Positions 1 to 8,583 of a DNA stretch of 43,482 bases are shown here, one piece after another. The position numbers and the translations under genes are program-made. The stretch comes from Nitrososphaerota archaeon (GTDB lineage Archaea; Thermoproteota; Nitrososphaeria; Nitrososphaerales; Nitrosopumilaceae), in assembly GCA_022562615.1 (NCBI GenBank), contig JADFOW010000003.1, positions 1-43,482 of the forward strand. Direction: 5' to 3'. Position 1 is the first letter of the stretch. The number at the start of each line of letters is the position of its first letter. The notes beneath the pieces are model-generated. The model saw only the letters and a program-made list of their open reading frames with translations, was not told where the DNA came from and did no database searches.

Positions 1-611
1 CCATCCTACAATCAGGTTTTCTTGTAGTAGGAGATAGAATAGTGGAAATTGAAGATGCTAGAACTAAAATCATGGGAAATTCTTTTGTTGTGCACTCTGA
101 AAATATTTTAATTTACGCCAAAGGAATTGAAAATGGACATTATTTAATCAATAGCTATTTGCTTGGGGGCAATCAATTAAACCCCATAAAATTAGTTACA
201 GTTCCCACTCAAGACGTTATTACTGAAATCGAAGATAGTTCGTTGCCTGTAGAGATGATTGTTTTGGTTCAACAAGACTTCAGAACTTTTTGGAACGATA
301 CTTATGATATTGAGATAAAGGTATTTGATAGAGCCATAAATTCAAATCCGCGGTTCTATCAAAGTCTTGGAGCAATCGAACAAGCTGAGATTGACGTAAT
401 CCTGAAGGACATGGATGGAGAAAAATTAACACAACTTACAGGTCAAACAAACTCAAAAGGCTTTTGGGACGGAGATTACTTTGTATTTCAAAATCTGGTA
501 TCAGGTGGAAAATATATCGTAGAAGTAAATGTTACATATTTGGAATCAAACAACTTTCAAACATTTGAAACTTTTATCATTTCAGATACTAGAGACACAG
601 ACTCAAAATAG
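1..611 (+). CDS. C-terminal part of a secreted-type protein (cut by window edge)
   Basis: The frame is open from base 3 with no stop, so the gene starts outside the window; the GTG at 42 is only an internal codon. About 203 residues are visible. They are beta-rich with few charges and have no membrane segment. The last 70 residues (TQLTGQTNSKGFWDGDY, then LVSGGKYIVEVNV) resemble a carboxypeptidase-regulatory or Ig-like extracellular repeat, which suggests the end of a cell-surface protein. I do not recognise the family. No C-terminal anchor is visible, so any anchor would have to be upstream. Confidence 0.7.
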   Translation, partial: ILQSGFLVVGDRIVEIEDARTKIMGNSFVVHSENILIYAKGIENGHYLINSYLLGGNQLNPIKLVTVPTQDVITEIEDSSLPVEMIVLVQQDFRTFWNDTYDIEIKVFDRAINSNPRFYQSLGAIEQAEIDVILKDMDGEKLTQLTGQTNSKGFWDGDYFVFQNLVSGGKYIVEVNVTYLESNNFQTFETFIISDTRDTDSK

Positions 612-734
612 TCCAATTAAGTGTAAAAATGGTTGTTTCTAAAAATTATTTGGAAATTTAAGTTCAAATCATTCAAAAAAAATTGGAAAATTTCCGTCAA
701 GATTTATAACCAAAAATTTAGTATATAACTCCAA

Positions 735-1127
735 ATGGGACTTGTAAAATACATGGCAAAAGAAATGATGAAAGAAATTGGAAATAAATCAAGAGAGTTC
801 TATGAATTTGTTTTGCCTCCTGTGGATATGCAGCTGGATGAAGACAAGTTAACATTATTGATTGACATACCTGGATTTGAGAAAAAAGACATCAAACTAT
901 CACTTGATGGAAATATTCTATTTATCAAAGCATGCAAGGAAGCCCATGATGAGAAGACTCATAATATGATTTGTAATCAAAGACCCAACATTATTGATAA
1001 AAAAATAAGATTGCCCATTTATGTTAAAGATGAAGATGATGCTGTAAGCTCTGCAAAATATTCACAGGGGGTATTAACAATTATTGTTCCTGTTCAAAAA
1101 CACGGTAAAAATATCAAAATAGAATAA
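735..1127 (+). CDS. Hsp20 / alpha-crystallin small heat shock protein
   Basis: A 130-residue protein with an alpha-crystallin domain at about residues 28-130. Recognisable pieces are PPVDMQLDEDKLTLLIDIPG (strand and IDxPG turn), KKDIKLSLDGNILFIKA, and a late SAKYSQGVLTIIVPV, equivalent to the usual NGVLTVxVPK strand. Small heat shock proteins are ATP-independent cytosolic holdases that form large oligomers. The N-terminal arm is short and Met/Lys-rich; ATG 735 is the first start, with another in frame at 753. The C-terminal IxI-like motif is present as IKIE. The stop codon directly abuts the stop of the convergent UbiB-like gene. Confidence 0.85.
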   Translation: MGLVKYMAKEMMKEIGNKSREFYEFVLPPVDMQLDEDKLTLLIDIPGFEKKDIKLSLDGNILFIKACKEAHDEKTHNMICNQRPNIIDKKIRLPIYVKDEDDAVSSAKYSQGVLTIIVPVQKHGKNIKIE

Positions 1128-2681
1128 TCACCGTTTTCTAAAGATAGTAAAAATTCCCATTATTATTAGAGAGCCTATGATTCCAGCAGTGCCCATTGCT
1201 TCATTTGAAGAATACAAAACTGTAGATCCTACAAAGATTGCAGCGGAAAGAATACTACCAGAAAGTAAAATATTTGACTTGGGTTTTGCATTTAAAAGCT
1301 GAATTGATCTACTATCATCAATTAATTTTTTTAGTTCGGGTGCTATAGAGATAGTTGCATCAATAGATTTTACAAACCTTTGAAAAGAATGTTTTAGTTC
1401 TTCAATATAGGCATCTTTGATTAGATTTTCCTCTTCTAAAATTTCTCTTAATACTTTGACAAATTTAAAATCAACTTTGTGTTGTTTGTAAATTCCTTCA
1501 ATTATTGATGACATCCTCAAATACAAAGCAAGATTCTTTGGAAGAACAAAGGGAAATTTGCTCATTGTTTTATTTGCCAGTTCCATCAAACTTTGTACTT
1601 CCATTTCATCAGGTCTTTTTCCATGCATAGCCCGAACGGTAAGCTCAATCCCCTTTTCAATTACTGAGCGATTAAAATCAGGAGTAAGCATTCCAAGGTC
1701 ATTCATTGCATTAACTGTTCGTGGGGGATCCTTCTCAACTAAAGCCAGATAGAGTCGAATTAGCCGTAATCGTGTTTCATGATCTAGCCTTCCAACCATG
1801 CCATAGTCATAAAGGATTAGTCTTCCATCATCGGTAACTGAAATGTTTCCAGGATGAGGGTCGGCATGAAACAATGAATGACGAAGCAGCATTGTGAAAA
1901 ATACCTTATGAACATCAATTACTAGTTGTCGTCTATCAATTCCTTTCTCATTTAGAGCCTCAACATTGGTGATCTTGATTCCCGGTAAATACTCCATGGT
2001 CAATACATTTTTTGAGGAATAATCATCATATACTGCGGGAATAATTACTTTGTTGTTTTTTTCCAAATCATGTTTAATTTTTTTTAGATTTGAGGATTCA
2101 ATTGTATAATCCATTTCCTCATAAATTGTTTCAATAAATTGTGAAAGCATGGCTTTTGCAGAATAACGTAAGTTGGGGTCTACAAATCTTAATGCAAGTG
2201 GAAGAATTTTTTTTAAAACCTCAAGGTCTTCTGCGACTACTTTTTCGATCCCTGGTCTCTTTACTTTAACAACGATTTGCTGACCAGAAATAGATCCCCG
2301 GTAAACTTGACCTAAGGATGCACCAGAAATAGGATTGGGATCAATTTCATCAAATTTTTCATTAATTGGTCCAAGATCATTTTCAATTATTGGTTTAATT
2401 TGTTCAAATGGTGCAGCTGGAACTTCATCTTGCAGTTTAGATAGTTCTTCTAAATATGGTTGAGGTAAAATATCAGCCCTTGATGAAAGCCATTGCCCAA
2501 GTTTTATGTAAACGGGTCCTAAATTAATGAAAGTGTTTAAAACTTTACGAGCATTTTTGCGATATCTTTCAGTATCAATATCTTTTCCCTCTTGTTTTAC
2601 CCAAGTTCTTCTATCTTTACGTAATGCTAGAACTGCGGGAAGAAGTTTGATTAGAACTTTTAAAGTTCGTCTAGTTGACAT
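1128..2681 (-). CDS. UbiB/ABC1/AarF family atypical protein kinase
   Basis: A 517-residue ABC1/UbiB-family protein. It has the KxGQ motif (KLGQ, residues 60-63), the Ala-rich loop ASLGQVY (about 121-127) that replaces the P-loop, a catalytic loop FHADPHPGN and the metal motif YDYGMVG. The C terminus carries two hydrophobic segments and the basic end FRKR, as in UbiB proteins that sit on membranes beside lipid quinones. In bacteria the family supports ubiquinone synthesis through ATPase activity; a role in thaumarchaeal quinone or isoprenoid lipid metabolism is inference. The start ATG lies 5 nt after the stop of the upstream 136-aa gene, so the two probably form an operon. Confidence 0.9.
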   Translation of the reverse strand: MSTRRTLKVLIKLLPAVLALRKDRRTWVKQEGKDIDTERYRKNARKVLNTFINLGPVYIKLGQWLSSRADILPQPYLEELSKLQDEVPAAPFEQIKPIIENDLGPINEKFDEIDPNPISGASLGQVYRGSISGQQIVVKVKRPGIEKVVAEDLEVLKKILPLALRFVDPNLRYSAKAMLSQFIETIYEEMDYTIESSNLKKIKHDLEKNNKVIIPAVYDDYSSKNVLTMEYLPGIKITNVEALNEKGIDRRQLVIDVHKVFFTMLLRHSLFHADPHPGNISVTDDGRLILYDYGMVGRLDHETRLRLIRLYLALVEKDPPRTVNAMNDLGMLTPDFNRSVIEKGIELTVRAMHGKRPDEMEVQSLMELANKTMSKFPFVLPKNLALYLRMSSIIEGIYKQHKVDFKFVKVLREILEEENLIKDAYIEELKHSFQRFVKSIDATISIAPELKKLIDDSRSIQLLNAKPKSNILLSGSILSAAIFVGSTVLYSSNEAMGTAGIIGSLIIMGIFTIFRKR

Positions 2682-2686
2682 GAGAA

Positions 2687-3097
2687 TTACTCCAGATAAT
2701 TTTTAATCTTCTTTGTAGCGGTATATCCTATATATCCAGTAATAACAGAAGACAATAAGCCAAAAGATAGAGCAGATTTTTTTGATTTGTTGTTCTTGAG
2801 TAATAATTTTCCAATCTGCCATCCTCCAAATAATGCAAATGCCAATCCAACTACGACTTCGGGTGAGTCAAAAAGTAAATGTCCTAATGGATCTTTTCTA
2901 GGATCGATCTTATCAGTATGAACTAAAAATTTATCATCATATTCTCTAATGTGCAAGTTACCATATCGATATTGTTTTTTAGCACCATTTTTTTGTCCAA
3001 GGAATGTTTCTTTGGCTCCTTCAAGCATAAATTCCCGTAATTCCTTTGGGACCACAATCTCATCCCTAGGCATGATCGCAAGATCCACTAATTGCAT
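2687..3097 (-). CDS. Small membrane protein upstream of the UbiB-like kinase
   Basis: A 136-residue protein. The first 75 residues are soluble and charged, and two hydrophobic helices follow (about 77-98 around VVVGLAFALFGGWQIGKLL, and 107-126), ending with KKIKNYLE. I do not recognise the family. Five bases separate it from the UbiB-like gene downstream on the same strand, so co-expression and a shared membrane site are likely. The start ATG at 3097 follows an AT-rich upstream region with TATA-like sequence. Confidence 0.75.
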   Translation of the reverse strand: MQLVDLAIMPRDEIVVPKELREFMLEGAKETFLGQKNGAKKQYRYGNLHIREYDDKFLVHTDKIDPRKDPLGHLLFDSPEVVVGLAFALFGGWQIGKLLLKNNKSKKSALSFGLLSSVITGYIGYTATKKIKNYLE

Positions 3098-3484
3098 ATA
3101 ATCTTAGTTATCGAGATTAGCCACAACTTGAACTTAGGTGGATAGAGTTGAGATAAAAAATGTCGGTTTATTTTTTATTGGCATTATAATTTTAATTGAA
3201 GATACATTTATTGTAATTTTTGATTACTCTCAATTTTAATATTTGAAAATTTTAAACCCAAGTCCTGTTACTTGCTTAATGAAGAAAAAAAGAATTTCAC
3301 CATAGACTAAGTATAGAATCTTCAATAGGAATAATGATTCCAGTAATTGGGATTGTATTGTGTATTTTTTCATTAGTAAGGAAGACAAAAAGATGAAAAT
3401 TAGATACCACCACAAATTTAATTTTAAATTAATTAAATTAAGCAAAACTTTTAAAAATTTAATTTTTGTAGACAATGTTGAATT
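3098..3484. other. Intergenic region, no convincing gene; possible decayed membrane tail
   Basis: This 387-base stretch is very AT-rich and holds divergent promoters for its neighbours. No frame on either strand looks like a conserved gene. The one notable feature is a plus-strand frame ending at the TGA at 3394-3396 that encodes one hydrophobic segment and a basic tail (IPVIGIVLCIFSLVRKTKR), the pattern of the C-terminal anchors of thaumarchaeal surface proteins. It has no credible start or preceding domain, so it may be a remnant or chance. TATA-like ACTTTTAAAAATTTA lies near 3446-3460, ahead of the gene at 3485. Confidence 0.4.
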
Positions 3485-3790
3485 ATGGATTACCATGTTA
3501 TGGATTATAGGACTGTCATTAAGCGAATTGAAATCTACATGAGTAAATTTGAAGGGGATTATTCAGATTGGTATGTAGGAATAACAAAAGATTTGGATGC
3601 GGAATTATTCAACTTACATAAATTTGAGGAAAATGGTATTTGGATTTCCTTTGGAGCAGATACAGATAAGGTAGCTAAAAAAGTTGAAAAATACTTTCTT
3701 GATAAAAAAACTGCGGGAAATCCTATGAATTTAGAGGAAGGCACTAGAATTGTATATGTATACAAGAAAAATTCTAAAACCACTCCTTGA
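3485..3790 (+). CDS. Small GIY-YIG-like protein
   Basis: A 101-residue protein. The core WYVGITKDLDAELFNLH resembles the WYVGIT...RLxxH start of a compact GIY-YIG nuclease-like fold. It is followed by KVAKKVEKYFLDK, similar to the segment carrying the GIY-YIG metal-binding Glu, and ends in a YVYKK strand. The classical second Tyr/Arg pair is not clear, so nuclease activity is uncertain. Three in-frame ATGs exist (3485, 3500, 3539); the TATA-like stretch near 3446-3460 fits a short-leader transcript starting at 3485 or 3500, but homology only clearly begins after 3539. The family call rests on motif shape alone. Confidence 0.6.
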   Translation: MDYHVMDYRTVIKRIEIYMSKFEGDYSDWYVGITKDLDAELFNLHKFEENGIWISFGADTDKVAKKVEKYFLDKKTAGNPMNLEEGTRIVYVYKKNSKTTP

Positions 3791-3833
3791 GTAAAATAAT
3801 GAAATTTTATATTATTTAAAATTAAAAATTCAT

Positions 3834-5141
3834 CTAACTATTCTCAATTTCTTCTTTTTTACGTCTACGCATTACAAAAATTATCACTGCAATGGCGATA
3901 GCAATTGGAATAACTATCATCATGGTATTATCTTCAGATTCATTATCACTAGATGGTTCGTCTACAAAGATTGTAGTTTCATATGGGATGAAAATTTCAT
4001 CTCTTACATCATCTTTGTATCTTACAGTAATTTTAATTTCATGTTCTCCATATTTTGGCTCTCCTTCAAATTCCAATGGTATGTTAAATGGGACTGGCGC
4101 ATCTATGTCTATTTCATCAATAAATTGTGTTTGTTTTTTTATGTTAGAATCGCCCAAAGGCTCTAATGTAACAAAACTAAATAATGCATCTTCATTTCCC
4201 TCATTTATAATCTCACCAATCACCATTTGAGTATCGGATAATTCAATTACACTTATTCCATAAATTGAAAGATCTATGAATCCTTTAATGTAGAAATCAA
4301 CAATTTTGTCTACGGTATGCTGATCACCATGTGCATTATAGTATGTAATGGACAATGGAATACGTAAAGTATCACCCTTTAGACTCGCAGGTATATAGAC
4401 AGTTGCAGTTAGTTGTCTAGAAGACTTTGGCCCAATATTTCCAACATCCCAATTAGATTCTAAAATAACTACATTTTCTATATTGGTAGTAGAAGAGGCA
4501 GTTGATGCCATTTCTGTTTGAGTATTGGTTGCAACAATATCTACACTAGACATTGGTGCTGTTCCGTCATTTGAAATTATAATAATCACCTCATTTGTTT
4601 TTAGAGACGTTAGAAAGGGGTTTAATGCTCTGACATTGATTAGACTATCCCCAGTAACTATGAAAGAAAAATCAAAAAATGATGTTCTTACTCCAGATTC
4701 TCTTAGTCTTGAATAATCAACCTTAACAGTACCGGGATATTGTTGAATTTTTGCATTTTGATCAATATTTACAAAAAATGTCAAATGGAAATTGTCCCCC
4801 GCAATAGAATTTGAATCACTATCGGCGAGAATTATAGAACCGGGACCATTTGAGCCGGAAAAGCCATATGGTAAAGATAGTTGGCCCCTGATTCCTGTGA
4901 TATCTTGCGAACCTACATTAGCAAATACAACGGTAAATGGTACAAATGCATCCCCTGGTTCAACCTCAACTTTTTGATTTATAGTTCCAAAATATGCATC
5001 AAGAAATTTCACGTCTCCAAAGTCTCGTTCAAATGGCGAATTCCCAAATCCACCGGAACTAATTTGAGCAAATGAATTATCAATTACAAATGGAGTCATC
5101 AGTAACACTACCATTGAGAATAAAATTTTTGAATTAATCAT
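3834..5141 (-). CDS. Exported, membrane-anchored CARDB/S-layer-like protein of the ABC operon
   Basis: A 435-residue protein with an N-terminal signal peptide (to about NSFAQ, residue 26), a beta-rich extracellular region, and a C-terminal membrane helix (MMIVIPIAIAIAVIIFVM) followed by RRRKKEE. The body has repeated CARDB/NEW3-like strands (VPFTVVFANVGSQDITGI; NEVIIIISNDGTAPMSSVDI; MVIGEIINEGNEDALFSF), as in COG1361-type archaeal S-layer-domain proteins. Its ATG overlaps the stop of the ABC ATPase gene by 4 nt (ATGA), so it is translationally coupled to the transporter. It probably acts as the extracytoplasmic partner of the exporter; this is inferred from context. Confidence 0.8.
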   Translation of the reverse strand: MINSKILFSMVVLLMTPFVIDNSFAQISSGGFGNSPFERDFGDVKFLDAYFGTINQKVEVEPGDAFVPFTVVFANVGSQDITGIRGQLSLPYGFSGSNGPGSIILADSDSNSIAGDNFHLTFFVNIDQNAKIQQYPGTVKVDYSRLRESGVRTSFFDFSFIVTGDSLINVRALNPFLTSLKTNEVIIIISNDGTAPMSSVDIVATNTQTEMASTASSTTNIENVVILESNWDVGNIGPKSSRQLTATVYIPASLKGDTLRIPLSITYYNAHGDQHTVDKIVDFYIKGFIDLSIYGISVIELSDTQMVIGEIINEGNEDALFSFVTLEPLGDSNIKKQTQFIDEIDIDAPVPFNIPLEFEGEPKYGEHEIKITVRYKDDVRDEIFIPYETTIFVDEPSSDNESEDNTMMIVIPIAIAIAVIIFVMRRRKKEEIENS

Positions 5142-5842
5142 GCAATTACCTCCAGTTCTGAAGGTTGTTCCGCCTCAAATATTCGGCCATCTTTGATTGT
5201 AATTATTTTATCTACAACACCAAAATACTTTGGTTCGTGTGTAACAACAATGAAAGTTTGATTAAGTTTTTTTGCCATTGATTTCATTAGTTGGACAATC
5301 ATTTCAGAAGTAACTGAATCCAAGTTTCCAGTTGGTTCGTCTGCTAAAACAATTGTTGGATGGTTAATTAATCCTCTTGCTATTGCTGCTCTTTGAGTTT
5401 GTCCGCCAGAAATTTTATTAGCTCTCTTGTTCATTTGAGGTTCTAATCCTACTGCTTTTATGAGTTCTCGAGCATCTTTTTCAGCTGAACCATTTGTTCC
5501 GCCAATTTGTCTTGGTAGTAAAACATTCTCTAAAACAGTTAGATCACTAAGTAAATTTGAAGATTGAAAAATAAATCCTAGTTTTCTGTTTCTAAATGAA
5601 GATATATTATTATCGCCAAGTTTGGTGGTGTCAATCCCATCAATGAAGACTTTACCTTTTGTTGGTCGATCCAAGAGTCCAATCATGTTAAGTAGTGTAG
5701 ATTTTCCTGATCCAGAACTCCCAACAATTAATACAAATTCTCCTTTCTCAATAGAAAATGAAGCATCATCTAGTGCCTTTACTCGATTTTCATCTGATCC
5801 GTAAATTTTAGTCAAATTATTGACTTCAAGAACACTAGCCAA
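5138..5842 (-). CDS. ABC transporter ATPase, LolD/MacB type
   Basis: An ATP-binding subunit with Walker A GSSGSGKST, Q-loop FQSSNL, signature ISGGQTQRAAIARG, Walker B IVLADEPTGNLD and switch His in VVTHEPK. This is the LolD/FtsE/MacB class that drives FtsX-fold permeases. The frame stays open to 5902, but I place the start at the TTG 5842 (234 aa). It yields the normal N terminus MASVLEVNNLTKIYG, overlaps the permease stop by 8 nt, and has a strong Shine-Dalgarno GGTGGAGG at 5852-5859 about 9 nt upstream. An earlier start would place 20 atypical residues inside the permease gene. Confidence 0.93.
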   Translation of the reverse strand: MASVLEVNNLTKIYGSDENRVKALDDASFSIEKGEFVLIVGSSGSGKSTLLNMIGLLDRPTKGKVFIDGIDTTKLGDNNISSFRNRKLGFIFQSSNLLSDLTVLENVLLPRQIGGTNGSAEKDARELIKAVGLEPQMNKRANKISGGQTQRAAIARGLINHPTIVLADEPTGNLDSVTSEMIVQLMKSMAKKLNQTFIVVTHEPKYFGVVDKIITIKDGRIFEAEQPSELEVIA

Positions 5843-7022
5843 TCCGTATAGCCTCCACCGGTAATAGTTTTGTTGCTCTGTAAGATGGATAAAGAGAAGC
5901 AATGACTGCTAATGCAAATGACATCAAAGCAGTTTGATAGATTTTCTCCCAGTTGTAAGTGACTTCTAGTGGAAGACTGTTATTGAATGTCATTTTGGTC
6001 TCCTTTGCATAAAAGGTATATCCCAAGCCTGCGGCTGTGCCCACACCAGCACCAATTGAACCAATAATCATTCCTTGAAAAATAAAGATAACTAGAATAT
6101 CCTTTCGTTTAGCGCCAATTGCTCTCATAACGCCAATTTCCTTTGTTTTTCCATTAACTAACATCATCTGAATTGTAACTATTGCAAAAGCTGATGACAT
6201 CATACCAAAGTATCCAATCATGCTTATCATCGCAATTCCTGATCTAAAACCTGCTAACTGTTCTTCGGCTGATTCTTCTATTGTTTCAGCAATAAAATCA
6301 TCATTAGGAAATGCAGCTAGAAAGAATTCCTTAACTTCCAAAGCTTTACTAGGATCATTTAGCTTTACCATAAAGGAACTAGTTTCTCCTTGTCTACTCA
6401 TCATATCACGTAGAGTATCAATGTGCATAACTACACTGTAATCCAATCCCTGACCGCCAGGAGATCTTACAATTCCCGAAATTGTAAATCTTCTAATTTG
6501 ATCCTCACCCCATCTGTCAACTATGAGTACCTTAATGCTATCTCCAACTTGGGCGTTACCAAGATCTCTTGCAACATTGGTTCCTAAAACTATAGAATTT
6601 CGATTAAGAACATATTTTCCTTCAGCAACAGTTTCGTGTACAGTAGATGTCTTTACATCTTGGAATGGGTCAACTCCCACGACGGGAACTCTGGTTTCTT
6701 CAATTAACTTTCCATTTTTTGTCATGTTTATTTCAGCTGAAGCAGAAAGCCTCGGTGCAGCCCCCTGAACATAGGGTATCCTCTCAAACCAATTTACTAA
6801 AGCTAAATCAGATTTATTGATGTAATCATTCTCATCTGTTATCAGAATATCCCCATTTCGATAATTCGTAATGTCACGAACAATTGCATCAAACAAGCCC
6901 TGAAAAATTACAAAGTTAACATGAATTACTAAAATTCCAATTGTTACGGCTAAAACTGCGCCAATAAGACTTCCTTTTTTGTTAAATAACATTCGTTTTG
7001 CTAAACGAAGTCGATAATCCAT
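5835..7022 (-). CDS. ABC transporter permease, FtsX/LolC/MacB fold
   Basis: A 395-residue protein: a basic N terminus, a first membrane helix (about 18-45), a large extracytoplasmic MacB-PCD-like domain (about 46-265), then three helices in the FtsX domain (about 270-390), with the diagnostic ..KEIGVMRAIGAKRKDIL.. after the second helix. Such permeases export or extract lipids, lipoproteins and peptides, or act as mechanotransmitters. It is the first gene of a leftward three-gene operon with the ATPase and the anchored surface protein. It starts with ATG at 7022, divergent from the Lrp-type gene with 117 nt between them. The substrate cannot be read from the sequence. Confidence 0.9.
   Translation of the reverse strand: MDYRLRLAKRMLFNKKGSLIGAVLAVTIGILVIHVNFVIFQGLFDAIVRDITNYRNGDILITDENDYINKSDLALVNWFERIPYVQGAAPRLSASAEINMTKNGKLIEETRVPVVGVDPFQDVKTSTVHETVAEGKYVLNRNSIVLGTNVARDLGNAQVGDSIKVLIVDRWGEDQIRRFTISGIVRSPGGQGLDYSVVMHIDTLRDMMSRQGETSSFMVKLNDPSKALEVKEFFLAAFPNDDFIAETIEESAEEQLAGFRSGIAMISMIGYFGMMSSAFAIVTIQMMLVNGKTKEIGVMRAIGAKRKDILVIFIFQGMIIGSIGAGVGTAAGLGYTFYAKETKMTFNNSLPLEVTYNWEKIYQTALMSFALAVIASLYPSYRATKLLPVEAIRIG
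5851..5859 (-). promoter_or_regulatory. Internal Shine-Dalgarno site deciding the ABC ATPase start
   Basis: On the minus strand GGTGGAGGC lies inside the last codons of the permease gene. GGAGG ends 9 nt before the TTG at 5842, matching the archaeal 16S anti-Shine-Dalgarno. It supports a TTG start for the ATPase by translational coupling, unlike the apparently leaderless first genes elsewhere in the window. Confidence 0.75.
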
Positions 7023-7139
7023 GAGTAATCTAATTTCTGTCTAATATTTAATGTATTTGGATTAAATAATAATCAATACAGACAATTTTATATGGAAAAA
7101 GGGATTTCTATATTGTATAAGAAAAGGTAATGTGTTAAA

Positions 7140-8042
7140 TTGGACAATTTAGATATCAAAATTTTAAGTAGGTTATTGAACAATTGTAGAGAATCTGATA
7201 GGCAAATTGGTAAAGAGTTAGGAATTTCTGGTGGTTCAGTTAGAGCGAGAATTTGCAAAATGGAAGATGCTCAAATTATTGAGAAATTTATCATTAAAGT
7301 TGATCCCCCAGTATTAGGGCTGGGTGTTTTGTATATTGTTGTAACGGGTCAAAACATTAATGAAATTTTAGATCAAACAAGCCTTGTAGGAAAACCATTC
7401 TTTGTAGTTCCATGTGTTGGTGGAGTTGTCGTTTGTGGTATTGTTGTAAAAGAAAATCTAAAAGAAAAAATTGAACTAGCAAATAAATTAATGAAAGACC
7501 TTAGAGTATTATCGATTTTTGAGGGAGAAAATCCTGGATTTAATTCAAATTTAACTAAAACTGATTTAGAAATATTAAAAAAATTAATGAAAGATCCACG
7601 ACAAAAGATTGAAAGCATTTCAAAAAAGACTAATCTTTCTACAAAAACTATCACAAGATGTATTGAAAAATTGAATGAAAATGACGCGATTCAGTTTACT
7701 TTAGTTTATAACCCTACAAAAATTAAAGGATTTATTCCTCATGCAGTACTTACTTGGATTGATGGTGACTTGAAGGGAACCTTAAAAAAAATGGAAAAGA
7801 AATTTTCAGACTCATTTCTACAAATTCCATTTATCGCAAAAAATCAAATTGTGTTGTTTTTGTACAGTAAAGATATTTACAATATGGATAACTTGACTCA
7901 AAAGGTTAGAAACATGGATAATGTTAAATCAGCTGACTTGTTTATTCCAAAAAAAATAATATTCTTTCATAAATGGTTAGAATTAGCCATCGAGGAGTCA
8001 AAAAATTCACCTACGCTTCATCTTGTTTATCAAACAAATTAA
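7140..8042 (+). CDS. Lrp/AsnC-family regulator with two winged-helix domains
   Basis: A 300-residue protein with two AsnC-type helix-turn-helix units: residues 1-50 (LDIKILSRLLNNCRESDRQI, then GKELGISGGSVRARI) and about 140-185 (TDLEILKKLMKDPRQKIESI, then SKKTNLSTKTITRCI). The regions after each look like RAM-type sensor segments. Thaumarchaeota carry many such regulators; the ligand cannot be inferred. The start is TTG 7140. A TATA-like TCTATATTG at 7107-7115 is about 28 nt upstream and would give a leaderless mRNA; a second TATA-like box (TTTTATATGG) lies at 7086-7095. The Nudix gene follows by 25 nt on the same strand. Confidence 0.9.
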   Translation: MDNLDIKILSRLLNNCRESDRQIGKELGISGGSVRARICKMEDAQIIEKFIIKVDPPVLGLGVLYIVVTGQNINEILDQTSLVGKPFFVVPCVGGVVVCGIVVKENLKEKIELANKLMKDLRVLSIFEGENPGFNSNLTKTDLEILKKLMKDPRQKIESISKKTNLSTKTITRCIEKLNENDAIQFTLVYNPTKIKGFIPHAVLTWIDGDLKGTLKKMEKKFSDSFLQIPFIAKNQIVLFLYSKDIYNMDNLTQKVRNMDNVKSADLFIPKKIIFFHKWLELAIEESKNSPTLHLVYQTN

Positions 8043-8067
8043 ATAATATCAAAATTTTAATTTTAAC

Positions 8068-8583
8068 ATGAAAAAGAAAAAAATCTATGAAGGAAAAATT
8101 CTGGGTCTTAGTGTTTATGATGGGATAATTGAAGGAAGAAAAGTAAAGAGGGAAATGATTGAGCACAGGGGCGCAGCTGCAATGCTTGCCTTTGATGAAG
8201 ATAACAAAGTAATTCTTGTAAAACAACATCGTTTTCCTCATGGATATGTTTTAGAAATACCTGCAGGAACTCTAGAAAGATATGAGGATCCTCTAAAATG
8301 TGCTTTTAGAGAATTGGAGGAGGAAACAGGATATAAAGCAAAAAAAATGTCACCTCTGATCACGTATTATCCATCTATTGGTTACAATACTGAGGTTATT
8401 CACTGTTTTTTAGCCTCAGGACTAAAAAAAATCGCGGATTTAAGCTTGGATGATGATGAAATATTATCGGTGGTGAAAGTAGATTTGAAGAGGCTTATTG
8501 GAATGATAAAAGCCGGAAAAATTAAAGATTCAAAGACCATTTGTGCCGTTCTTATTTATGCGGCCAAGAAAAAATTATACTGA
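8068..8583 (+). CDS. Nudix hydrolase, ADP-ribose pyrophosphatase-like
   Basis: A 171-residue Nudix protein with a complete Nudix box GxxxxxE...REUxEExGU (GTLERYE, then RELEEETGY) at about residues 71-93. The preceding VKQHRFPHGYVLEIPAGTLE is typical of ADP-ribose pyrophosphatases, which split ADP-ribose to AMP and ribose 5-phosphate. The conserved proline about 15 residues after the box, which is common in this subgroup, occurs in ITYYPSIGYNTEVIH. It follows the Lrp-type gene and its stop directly abuts the convergent PhoU gene. Confidence 0.9.
   Translation: MKKKKIYEGKILGLSVYDGIIEGRKVKREMIEHRGAAAMLAFDEDNKVILVKQHRFPHGYVLEIPAGTLERYEDPLKCAFRELEEETGYKAKKMSPLITYYPSIGYNTEVIHCFLASGLKKIADLSLDDDEILSVVKVDLKRLIGMIKAGKIKDSKTICAVLIYAAKKKLY

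Noticed and set aside
3236-3496. Minus-strand 86-codon hydrophobic frame
   Set aside because: Low-complexity Leu/Ile/Lys sequence from AT-rich intergenic DNA, overlapping the start of the better-supported gene at 3485; no family-like pattern.
5843-5902. Longer N terminus of the ABC ATPase
   Set aside because: The extension lies inside the permease gene and is unlike the family; TTG 5842 has a good Shine-Dalgarno.
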